The translations under genes were made by a program, and so were the position numbers. DNA of 64,000 nt from Camellia lanceoleosa (lineage: Eukaryota; Streptophyta; Magnoliopsida; Ericales; Theaceae): contig CM045767.1 of NCBI GenBank assembly GCA_025200525.1, positions 5,467,437-5,531,436 of the forward strand, read 5' to 3'. Within the stretch, counting starts at the first letter, position 1. Each line of letters begins with the position of its first letter. The notes under the pieces were generated by a model. The model was not told the DNA's origin. It did not search any database and worked only from the letters and a program-made list of their open reading frames with translations. Positions 56,601 to 64,000 of this stretch are shown here, in pieces.

Positions 56601-58606
56601 GTTGCTCTTGTTATATGATTGTGGCTGCACTTATGATGTCGTTATATAGACTCCGGGAGCATTAGAGCCCAAGCAACCTAAGGACAGGTGACAAGTTCTC
56701 CTCAACTCGACAGGAGAGTGATATCAACCCTACTAGTTGTGCCCTATGATTCAAGTCCTTGGGAAGGTTGCATTATAGGAGCTGCAGGTGTAGGTATGAT
56801 ATCTTGAGAAGTGTATCATATATGCAACAGGTGTAAGTGTAAGGTCAACATCTCTTTCTCTAAGCCACGTCAAGGGGGAGCTATCACCGTAGGGAGATTG
56901 CTACATGACCTTGACAATCTCTAGGTCTTAGCCTCTAATCCACAATCCTCTAATGATCCCAAGCAGGAGTGTCTAGGTCTTGCTCCCAACCTAGGCAGCC
57001 AAGGGGTGAGTGCATGGGTGAGCCAATGGATCATCCTGAGCAACTAAGTAAACATAAGTGAGCTAATGGTCCAACTATGTTGCTATGGAGCTAGGGTGAG
57101 TGGGTAGAGCATATATTTCTTGAGTTATGAAGAGCCGTGGAGAGCTCTAGGTGAGCCATCTCTATCAAGGTGAGTTGTGGTCCTGTTTTCATACTTGGTG
57201 GTGTACATCTACCGCTTAGGCTAGGCATACGACCCCAACTCATCGTGGTGCCTCAGGGGTTTACCACATGGATGTGTGATGGTGATGACGTGACAACCAT
57301 AGGGCTCGCCACGTGCCAAGCATAATATAGATACCCACACCAAGTTAATAGTGAACAGGTTAAATGTCAAATTTACACATTTGTTTGATTTGACATATTA
57401 TTTTTTGACATAGAAAACGTAGTGTGAGGTTCTATATGATGTACTCTCAAATCAAAACATGAGGTTTTATACATTTCTGTATTTTTCCCTGTTTCAGTTC
57501 TTTAAAGGAGGTTTGGGTTGCTGTCCTTAACATTACTGGTCCTCTATCTAATTGGTCACTTGCAAACAATGTTCTTCCAGGTGACAAATATAGTGTTGGT
57601 TCTTTCCCATCATGTTATGAGCTTTAAGTACTTGTATCCATACATAATTTATGCTTTTGAATATATATTTTTTTTTACAGATCCTGAAAGATTGAATGGT
57701 GGTCCACCTTCATATATGTGTAGACTTAGTGGAGCAAGCAATGATAACTGGACCTTCTGGTTGGAGGTAAAGCTCTAACCTCTTTTGATGTTTCTTTTTT
57801 TGTCTGTATTTCTACCGCCTCCTTTTCTCTTTTTCATTTTGTCAGCTTTCTTCATAACAAAATGTGAGTTGGAATCGCTCTAATTCATGCGATTGATTTT
57901 TCTGACATATGCTTAATTAATGCTGCATCAGTTTATTGAGTATGTTTATTAATTTTATGTTAATAATATATGTTGTTTAAGAGGCCTGGCAATTGCAAAG
58001 TATTGTTAGAATTCCACATCTCTAGATTGATATCATTGCCTTTGTAATTTTTATTCGTCCAATTTTATCATGACCATTAATTCCAACATACAAATCACAA
58101 CTTTCTTGGATTTCCCTGTTTGATTGCTTCCCGGTACAATAAAATAAATTGTATATAAAAAATGATGATCCAATGCCCAAAATTCCCACTAAAACGGGAT
58201 CTAGGAAGGGGAAGATATACACAGCTTTACCCTAGTACTGGAGGTTTCCACTACTCAAACCTACACCACCACCAGGAATGCTATATTAAAATGGATATAA
58301 ACTAAAATTACAAATATATATATACACCAAATTCATCTTCCTTCCATCACTAGATTGTATCAGTTTTCAAATCAGCGATAAAAGCTATGGTTCAAACCTA
58401 TATTCAATATCTTTCTTTGGGTTTTCTCTTCATTTATGCCCGATTTTCTGTGGAAATTGCAGGCAAACAGTACTGAAGCTTTGAGGATTGAAGTTGCCGT
58501 ATTAGACCAATACTTGCTGGAATCAACCAAGAAGTTGAGAGGCCTTTTCCCGGACTGGGTGGATGTCACTGCTTATTCAAGTTTCATGTCTAGTTACGTC
58601 TTCTAG
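38619..58606 (+). CDS. ERMP1: ERMP1-like ER zinc metallopeptidase (M28 family), complete, 21 exons, 870 aa
   Basis: Multi-spanning ER membrane peptidase. Exons: 38619-38822, 45201-45286, 45360-45461, 46187-46293, 46378-46478, 47600-47687, 49297-49385, 50224-50363, 50469-50634, 50752-50887, 51015-51111, 51623-51752, 52454-52513, 52666-52784, 52873-52997, 54068-54292, 54786-54946, 55210-55373, 57498-57580, 57681-57766, 58463-58606. All introns are GT-AG and all phases agree; 2613 nt including TAG. A hydrophobic segment lies at about residues 8-30. The luminal M28 domain has H149 (NGHFDSP), D161 (GAGDCGS), catalytic E195 and ligand E196 (NGAEE), E222 (NVEASGTGG) and H296 (YHTSFD). Several hydrophobic segments follow (about 365-640), then a C-terminal domain to residue 870. 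Intron 1 is 6.4 kb and hosts a young retrotransposon. No inactivating change was seen. Confidence 0.93.
39147..39530. mobile_element. MITE in intron 1, empty site visible in sister repeats
   Basis: The 384-bp segment starts GGGGTATTTAATAATC and ends ATCAAACAGCACC. Sister copies of the surrounding intronic repeat read 'agattaactatg' without interruption, whereas here 'agatta' and 'taactatg' are split by the insert. This implies a TA target duplication of two bases. The interior contains a CCG/CCA microsatellite (39370-39418). Confidence 0.65.
39939..40155 (+). repeat. 5' LTR (217 bp) of the gene-capturing element
   Basis: Starts TGTTAGAATATTTTATG and ends AATTTTCTACA. It contains six units of an 18-bp minisatellite (gtgtggtaggtgagtgta and variants), then a TATA-like ctatatatagg. 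It is identical to the 3' LTR except for an 11-bp deletion or insertion. Confidence 0.92.
40156..40170 (+). promoter_or_regulatory. Primer binding site (tRNA-iMet type)
   Basis: TGGCATCAAAGC directly follows the LTR. The canonical plant initiator-Met primer site is TGGTATCAGAGC, so 10 of 12 positions match. Confidence 0.8.
40265..40835 (-). pseudogene. Captured 5' half of an alpha-SNAP gene (processed)
   Basis: Alpha-SNAP recruits NSF to SNARE complexes during vesicle fusion. On the minus strand ATG at 40771 starts [20 protein letters not shown]. The frame follows the family without introns through [42 protein letters not shown] and [17 protein letters not shown] to about residue 169 (40265), where similarity stops. 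The family is about 290 aa, so the C-terminal 40% is missing. A short patch (EGAGASAS) replaces the usual sequence before AAHCYKK. About 60 bp of presumed 5' UTR precede the ATG. Missing introns indicate capture from spliced RNA. The piece is antisense to the retroelement. The frame runs on to 40172 with unrelated residues. Confidence 0.85.
40838..41225 (+). pseudogene. Captured C-terminal part of an R2R3-MYB gene
   Basis: In one frame the sequence reads [30 protein letters not shown] and a long Ser run. After a one-base frame change in the Ser-rich repeat (about 41030-41070) it continues [17 protein letters not shown] and [20 protein letters not shown]. This Ser-run, acidic and Trp-containing tail is typical of the C termini of MYB20/MYB43-type factors. 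It lies upstream of the DNA-binding half of the same kind of gene, the reverse of gene order. The one-base shift means it would not be translated in one piece. The attribution to the same parent gene as 41276-41668 is inference. Confidence 0.6.
41276..41668 (+). pseudogene. Captured R2R3-MYB DNA-binding domain (MYB20/43/85-like), intronless
   Basis: R2R3-MYB proteins bind AC-type promoter elements; the MYB20/43/42/85 group acts in secondary-wall and phenylpropanoid control. ATG at 41276 starts [20 protein letters not shown]. The R2 repeat (about 14-61) and R3 repeat (about 67-112) are complete with all regularly spaced Trp or substitute residues, followed by [20 protein letters not shown]. 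The frame stops at TAG 41666-41668 after DPLTHKPLL, so only 130 residues remain. Genomic copies of this family normally carry introns within the repeats. None is present, indicating a processed origin. About 25 bp of leader precede the ATG. The domain itself looks intact and, if expressed, could make a DNA-binding-only protein. Confidence 0.85.
41669..41913 (+). other. Captured segment ending in an internal poly(A) tract
   Basis: After the MYB stop, the same frame reads on through [20 protein letters not shown] and [14 protein letters not shown] to TAA near 41838. This is protein-like, but I do not recognise it. A run of about 20 A's at 41893-41912 follows, then CAACAACAA. A poly(A) inside the element fits incorporation of a polyadenylated cellular RNA. 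Confidence 0.5.
41914..42240. other. Unidentified segment within the gene-capturing element
   Basis: GC content and codon-like periodicity are higher than in the surrounding intron, with a long plus-strand frame (about 41940-42240, containing [13 protein letters not shown]) and an overlapping minus-strand frame. Neither is recognised. It is probably another captured gene piece. Confidence 0.35.
42243..42554 (-). pseudogene. Possible captured gene fragment of unknown family
   Basis: The minus-strand frame of 103 codons contains [35 protein letters not shown] and a Pro/Ala stretch before [20 protein letters not shown]. The sequence is non-repetitive and protein-like, with repeated QxMA(S) motifs, and sits in the same element as two recognisable host fragments. 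I cannot assign it. Similarity to a DLN-type repression motif (FPDLNE) is noted but unproven. Confidence 0.4.
42690..43210. repeat. Two tandem repeat arrays built on 'ggtccgaca'
   Basis: 42770-43010 carries units of about 60-70 bp (gggtccgacaagactc ... ctttgattccggttagcttc). 43030-43205 carries units of 35-45 bp (ggtccgacatgaccccataa ... tcttctacaac). Both lie between the captured genes and the polypurine tract. Confidence 0.85.
43312..43327 (+). promoter_or_regulatory. Polypurine tract of the gene-capturing element
   Basis: gagtttgaggggggc ends immediately before the TGTTAGAA start of the 3' LTR, as in Copia elements. Confidence 0.85.
43328..43555 (+). repeat. 3' LTR (228 bp) of the gene-capturing element
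   Basis: Matches the 5' LTR at every base apart from an 11-bp extra step (gtgttagtagt region near 43451-43461). That step is itself a short tandem slip at the end of the 18-bp minisatellite. Confidence 0.92.
43790..43940. other. MITE-like end in intron 1
   Basis: Contains repeated 'gattgaattggttc / ggattggttcgaattgattc' motifs and ends 'cgggccgtgcacacccct'. Related motifs (aatccgatttggtccaatcc, gattcggttttggattg) occur at 39700-39850 on the other side of the LTR element. The LTR element therefore probably landed inside an older small transposon spanning about 39660-43940. Confidence 0.45.
55494..56362. mobile_element. hAT-type element in ERMP1 intron 18, 8-bp target duplication
   Basis: The 869-bp element starts CAGGGGCGGAGCCAC and ends GGTTACGCCATTG. 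These are imperfect inverted ends of the common plant hAT form. The perfect 8-bp duplication tgtaaaac flanks it (55486-55493 and 56363-56370). The interior is AT-rich without transposase. Confidence 0.85.
56400..57350. other. GC-richer unclassified insert in ERMP1 intron 18
   Basis: Base composition rises sharply above that of the intron. Phrases such as 'ctaggtcttg', 'aggtgagcc' and 'caaggggtgagtgcatgggt' recur. No long frame and no termini were recognised. It may be a decayed retroelement segment. Confidence 0.4.
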
Positions 58607-58917
58607 TCCCCTTTGATTATTCTCTGTTTGTAAAGACAAAAAATTTTGAGCTGCCCTTTTTTGCTCTGAAAGTAATTTTGTATCCAATGATTTATAGTGT
58701 AATCAAAGCAAATGTAGGGATTTTTTTTTTTTTTTTAAATGTCATTTCTTGATACGTTTTTGGGCTTCAACCGAAAAACGGAATGGAGCTACAGAAGAAT
58801 GATAGATTATTTTTGAGTCTTATACTATCATTTTGAACAGATGATTTCTTGGTATTATTGGTTTTGTTACGTATGCTTGAAAGGGTGATTGGTGAAATCA
58901 GCCATTGATTTTTGGGG

Positions 58918-59280
58918 GATGCACCAATAAATCCCAAATTAATAACTTATGCACTGTTTAGTCCTAAAAGTTTTCTTATAGACTGAAAGGTCCCATTACA
59001 ATGTTAATAACATCAGATACAATGTTAATAACATCAGAGTCATGTTACAAACATTAGATTTCAAACATCTAATGTTCATCAAATTTCAATAATATTTGAA
59101 AATATAGGATGAAAAATATCTAATGTTCATCAGATTTCAATAAATTTTGAAATTATAGAATGAAACATCAGATCATTTACATCATGCTGATGTAAAAATG
59201 GGACTAAATGGAGCATAAGAAAACTTTTAGGACTAAATGGTTCAACGTTTCAAAAACTAGGACTTATGGGTAAATTTTCT
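58918..59280. mobile_element. MITE with inverted ends
   Basis: tttagtcctaaaagttttct at 58957 and its reverse complement ending at 59237 are exact over 23 bp. Outer ends (caccaataaatccc, and aggacttatgggtaaat on the right) are weaker matches. The interior repeats 'taatgttcatcagatttcaa'. Confidence 0.6.
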
Positions 59281-59604
59281 TAGATTTTTGGCTTTAACCT
59301 TATTTTGGGTCATATTATTTATCTATTTTTTTACAATTTTTTTCAAAAGAAGTCAAAAAAATTAAAAAGACAAATTTTAACTAACTGTTCAAAACAACCA
59401 ATAATCAGGAAAGTGAATATTTGGTTTGGACTTCTTGTTTTTTGGTAATACAAAAGGGTAAAGTGATAATTTCTGAGATTCTTTTATTTTATTTTTTTTA
59501 TTTTGGGTGAGGAGATGAAGGGATTTACTGTCGAGATGAAAAGTGATAAAAGTTGGATTTAATTTTGTAGGTTTAGTGTTTTGTTAATTTAAAGAGCGAA
59601 AAAG

Positions 59605-59825
59605 GTTTCGTTTGGCATGTAATACTTTTAGTTTATAAGTTAAAAAATTATTAAAAAAATTAAAAAGTTTATAATATATACTAAAAAATTAAAGATTCAT
59701 TTTCTCTATATTCTTTGTATATATTTTCGTAAAAAATTAAAAAAATCAGTACAAATATAATAAATTTTTTTTACCTTATATTTTAATTAAAAAATTATTA
59801 AAATAACTTGTTCTCAAACGAATTC
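59605..59825. mobile_element. Tourist-like MITE
   Basis: The left end GGTTTCGTTTGGCAT and the inward-read right end GAATTCGTTTGAGAAC resemble those of the elements at 3051-3303 and 36466-36681. TTA follows the right end. The interior is A/T-rich. Confidence 0.5.
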
Positions 59826-62237
59826 TTAATACTCTCTTAAGTGAGATATATGTTAAATGAATAATAATGAGTGTATTCGCTACAATTGAGCATTGATGGG
59901 TTGTTTTACACACCAAAAATAAACTCTAAACTATACCAAATTTCTTACAATAATGGCAAATCTAGGTATCGATCTACAAAGACAATCGTGAAATTAAACT
60001 AATTTAATTGTTAAATTCTTAGATTAATTTTGATCGAAGAGATAGTTGATTCATAAACTAATCTAATAATAAATAAAATAAATTAAGAGATTAAACTAGC
60101 AATTATAAATGAAATTGGAATTACTGATTATGGAAAAACTTAAGGTAATAAATTCACCACTAGTTATATAAATAAGGTTTCAATTTGAAAATCAATTATG
60201 TTACGGTTTGAACGAAATAATATTTTGCAACTACAAACTTAAAGTATTGATCAAGAAAATTATCACGTCTAATGTAAGGGCACGAACCATCTCAAATAGT
60301 ACGGATCGTTCGCTCAATACTAAGGTAGCAACACCACTCGTCCCTCGTAGTATAGCGCGTCTCATACCTTGAATATGAAATAATAAAAAATCATTGTATT
60401 GAAATCATTCAACAATCACAAAAAGCAAAATACTTAAAGAGATAATGAAAAATATATATTTGAAACTTCTTAAACACCATACAATTTGTTCAAACATTTA
60501 CATAATCAAAAAGCAAAGAAAAAACCTATTTACTTGGCTAAGGTTTCATCAAAACCCTAGAAAGATGAACCTAACCACTTATGGAGGGGTGAGAAGAAGT
60601 AAAAGAAGAAGAACCCTCAATGGAAATTGCCTTTAAAGTTCGAGAATCCCTTTTTTCAAACCCTAGCCTCTTATCTCCCCTGGATTTTTCATAACCCTAA
60701 TCCACTTTTTCATCTCTTTTTATACCTCTAGCCTTTTTCCAACGGATTCAAAAATCGGGCACAGTCTTCATGGCACGACTGCACGTGCGGGAAACACCAC
60801 CGCACATGCAGGAAAAACCCTCCGCATGTGCAATTTTTGCAATAGCTGATTGGCTAATTTGGTTGGGCCGCACGTGCGAAAATGGTCCTCCGCACGTGTG
60901 GAAAGCCATTTTTCTGGCTAAAATGCTGTGTTTTTGGTTATTTTGTGCTCCAACCGCATCCAACTTGATTGACATTAAACAAATATAAAATATACAATTT
61001 GACTGGCATGTAAGGTTAAGGGATCTTAATTACTGGCCTTAATACTGTACAATTCAGCCTCGATCAATCACTTTAGCAACAGTTGGAGTCAAAGTATAAA
61101 CCTTTGGCCTATTTTAGAAAGTAGTTAATCATTTTTTTTATTTTTATTTTTTGAAAAAAATGTATAAAAAAATAAAGAGGTGATGCTACTCAAAAAAGTA
61201 AAAATGTTAAAAAATTGACTTTTAACCCAATTATCAAAATAGGATAGTTATTAAACATTTGACTTTAGAGATGTCATTATATCATGAAAAATGTTGGATA
61301 TAACGTATTGCGCAAGAAAAAATTTATACTAAACACACAAACAAATTTAAAAATGTAATTCAACAAGAAAGAACATTGTAAGAGAAGAGTAAATTTGAAT
61401 CGTATTCTTAAATATAGGTATGACCAAAACAAATCTTTCAAAAATAAAATAAAAAAAAAAGAAGCAAATTTGGAGGTTCAAATGAAGAATTTATTCGAAA
61501 TTTTGACTATCAAATTTGAAGTCAAGTGATTAGGAATGGTCAACTTAGAATCTTTGTTATCAAGAATTGAGAAGTGATATTTAAAATGCAAATATCTGTT
61601 GTCATTTTTAAATAAAAAATGTTACAAACGTTTAAAAGCATATTAAAAAGTTTACACAATATTTGCATAGGTGTAATATTCATGTAATGTGTGTGTCACA
61701 CACATTGTGTCCCTTTTTCTTTTTTTTTTTTGAACATACATGCGTTGTGTCCATAACATTACTTTCTCAAATACCACCATAAATTTCCCATTGGGTTAGC
61801 TTTTGTAAAAATTTAAATTAAATTTTAGTAACTTTAAATTTGAAGTTTCATGTCCAACTAACTTATTTTAAGAGTATCAGAATCAATTGAAAATTTTAAT
61901 ATTTGATGTGATGACATAATTTGATAAAAAACTAAACATATAAAGGTATGGTGCAAATAGATTGTTATTCGTAATATTAAAATAGAGTCTTGTTCAAAAA
62001 AAAATATTAAAATAGAGTGTTTTTTTATAATCCTTATCATTTATTATTTAGAATTAATTATATTTTTTATTTTCAAAATATGAATTTTATATTATTTTAA
62101 AGAGCTCTTCAAAAAATTATATATAAATTTATTTTTAAATCTATTTTATCAATCAATTATTTTCTTAACATATTACTGAATTTAAAAAGCAAATTTTTGG
62201 CATGAATGTAATATTTAATAATTTTTACAGAAATCAC

Positions 62238-62500
62238 CAGGGTGTCCTGTTAGCCGTTCCGAGCGAGGAGACTATAACCTGAGAACTTGCCCCGACCTCC
62301 CAAGACAAGCTCCGCTTAAGTCAGGACTCGCACAACGGGGGAGCATTAAACCCACACCAAATGCCAGGGTGTCTTGTTAGCCGTTCTGAGCGATGAGACT
62401 ATAACCTGAGAACTTGTCTCGACCTCCCAAGACAAACTTCGCTTAAGTCAGAGTCAGGACTCGCACAGTGAAGGAGCATTGAACCCATATCAAGTACTGA
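62238..62500. repeat. 127-bp tandem duplication
   Basis: Two copies run ccagggtgtc.tgttagccgt ... gactataacctgagaacttg ... cctcccaagacaa ... gcattgaaccca, with a 127-bp offset and a few substitutions. The second contains an extra 'gtcaga' step. Confidence 0.85.
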
Positions 62501-62694
62501 TTAGACAACTTTCTAATCAACTGTGCTTCGCCTAAAAGATTGACCCAAAAAAAAAAAAGAATTAAACTCATGACCTTAGAACTTACACCCCAAACCTTAA
62601 CTATAATGCCACCCATTATTGAGTTATGTTTAATAATTTATATTTAAGGAAAAAGTGATTTGATTTTGATAAGAAGTGCGGCATTGAACCTATT

Positions 62695-62849
62695 AAAACC
62701 CGGCCCAATAGACCCTTCCCCTAGGTTTCTCCATAATTAGGGTTTTCATTTCGCCTATAAAACGAAGCGCTAAAGCTAACCCTAAACTCCTCATCCTGAA
62801 CTCGCAAAGCCACGCAATCCACGCTCTTCTCCACGCAGAAGCAGCAATT
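62695..62849 (+). promoter_or_regulatory. RPL17: Ribosomal-protein-type promoter and leader
   Basis: A site II-type ggccca lies at 62702. A telo-box in reverse (attagggtttt) is at about 62738, a TATA-like cctataaaac at 62754, and a forward telo-box (aaccctaaac) at 62778. This combination is typical of plant cytosolic ribosomal protein genes. The leader to the ATG at 62850 is about 65 bp. Confidence 0.7.
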
Positions 62850-64000
62850 ATGGTGGCCTCTCTCTCTCTCAATCTGATTTTCGAGCTGTAACATGCATAT
62901 ATATATATATACACAATACATATATATACGATTGCCATGTAAATCTATTTTGTTAATCTTTCAGGTGAAATACTCGAAAGAGCCGGACAATCCCACCAAG
63001 TGTAAGTAGTTTCTTACTTTTACCTCTTCAATCAACGATCTGTTCATTACGCGCATTTACATTTTGATTCATAGTCATTTTCATCGATATGTTAGGGTTT
63101 TGTTTAGTCCCTTTAATCTGCTTCGATACGAATAGAGAAATTCGTTTTTATTTTGTATTCAGTGTTTTGGAAACACTGTTTGTTAATCATGTTTCTCATT
63201 ATTTCAGCCTGCAAAGCTAGGGGCTCCGATCTCAGAGTTCATTTCAAGGTATTTATGATCTCAGTTCTGTTGCATTTTATTTACCCAAAAAACAATTCTG
63301 TTGCATTTGAATTTAATTTTTTTTCTTTGTGTGAATTGATATTTTTAATCTTGAAGTTTTATTTGTTGAAAGAAATGTGAATGCATTACTTGGCTGGCAT
63401 GTAATAGGTCGCTTACTTGGAATGAATCATTATATATGTCTTCAAATTTGTTCCGTTATGCTGTGTTTGGATCATGGATTTGGATAGGAATTTAAAAAGG
63501 GAAAGGTTCAAATTTGTTCTGTTACGCTGGTTTTGGTTGGAGAATTTGGGAAGAAATTTAGAAAGTAAAAGGAAAAAATAGGTAAAATATGAATGAAGTA
63601 TATTTATATTTTACCTAGTTTCACATAATTTTTTTCTTTTTCCATTCTAAATCTCTTTCCAAATTCCTCAACTTTGTTTGAGTAATGGATTTGAATAGGG
63701 GTTTGGCAAGTGAAATGAAAAAGGTAAAGAGGAGTGAAATGTAGTTATATTTTATTCTTATTTTATCTACCTTTTTTCTTATTCTTTTCCTTTTGAAATT
63801 TTTAGCCAAATTCATTATATAAACATAGCCTTAGTCTAGCGTTGTGAATCTGAAGAATAATTATAGTTTTCATGTATTTGTCAGTTTCATCTCTACTTGG
63901 TGTAGAGAACTTGTCAAAATATGTTTATTTTGCTTCACTTTTTCTTTCCCTGTGGCTGAAATGAAGGCATGAAATATATCTATTAGCTTTGTGTTGTCTT
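62850..64000 (+). CDS. RPL17: Cytosolic 60S ribosomal protein L17 (uL22), 5' part, cut by the window end
   Basis: uL22 lines the exit tunnel of the large ribosomal subunit. Exon 1 contributes only the ATG (62850-62852). A 112-bp GT-AG intron (62853-62964) follows. Exon 2 (62965-63001) encodes VKYSKEPDNPTK and exon 3 (63208-63248) completes S then CKARGSDLRVHFK, the near-invariant N terminus of eukaryotic L17. The next donor is at 63249 and the remaining exons (normally continuing NTRETA, about 175 aa in total) must lie beyond 64000. Unspliced reading from the ATG gives a 13-residue dead end (MVASLSLNLIFEL). Promoter motifs upstream fit a coordinately expressed ribosomal gene. Confidence 0.9.

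Larger units (their letters stand above)
58607..62690. other. Intergenic DNA between ERMP1-like and RPL17
   Basis: About 100 bp of ERMP1 3' UTR is likely at the start. The rest is AT-rich with MITEs (58918-59280, 59605-59825), an unclassified repeat-like stretch (59860-60700, including 'ggcaaatctaggtatcgatc'), a cluster of CACGTG-like words (60775-60900) and a tandem duplication (62238-62500). No protein-coding gene was recognised. Confidence 0.5.

Noticed and set aside
62850..62891. Short frame MVASLSLNLIFEL from the RPL17 start codon
   Set aside because: It is intron 1 read without splicing. The real exon 2 supplies VKYSKEPDNPTK.

Overview
The window is nuclear plant DNA, most likely from a eudicot with a repeat-rich genome. 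It is AT-rich and has GT-AG introns, many nested plant-type transposons, a plant ER metallopeptidase gene and a cytosolic ribosomal protein gene. The species cannot be named from the sequence. One 100-N scaffold gap lies at 23168-23267, so order and distance across it are not guaranteed.

Layout. 1-4434: AT-rich DNA with a LINE-like 3' tail, a Tourist-like MITE and a short coding-like fragment. 4435-15589: a decayed CACTA (En/Spm) transposon with a TNP2-type transposase (Transposase_21, DUF4218, DUF4216) and a TNPA-type second gene. It has one recognisable, subterminal-repeat-rich end at 15150-15589. 15590-17309: LTR fragments and a possible two-exon gene of unknown function. 17310-32641: a nest of LTR retroelements. 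It contains two copies, in opposite orientation, of an unusually long (4.1 and 5.0 kb), tandem-repeat-packed TG...CA LTR, and a broken Ty3/gypsy gag element interrupted by a hAT-type element with a perfect 8-bp target duplication. 32642-38340: AT-rich DNA with MITEs and a 1.65-kb foldback (giant hairpin) element that ends about 280 bp upstream of the next gene.

38619-58606: a complete 21-exon gene for an ER-type M28 zinc metallopeptidase (ERMP1-like, 870 aa). Its exons splice in one continuous frame with all expected metal ligands. Its first intron carries a very young 3.6-kb LTR retrotransposon (39939-43555). The two LTRs match base for base except for one 11-bp step, and the element is flanked by a CAAAC duplication. 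Instead of gag-pol it carries processed pieces of host genes: an antisense alpha-SNAP 5' half, an R2R3-MYB gene whose C-terminal part precedes its N-terminal part, a poly(A) tract, and other unidentified segments. This gene-capturing chimeric retroelement is the most striking object in the window.

58607-64000: AT-rich intergenic DNA with MITEs and a 127-bp tandem duplication, then the promoter and first three coding exons of a cytosolic ribosomal protein L17 (uL22) gene. That gene has an intron directly after its ATG and runs off the window. Only the ERMP1-like gene and RPL17 are convincing active host genes; almost everything else is mobile-element sequence.
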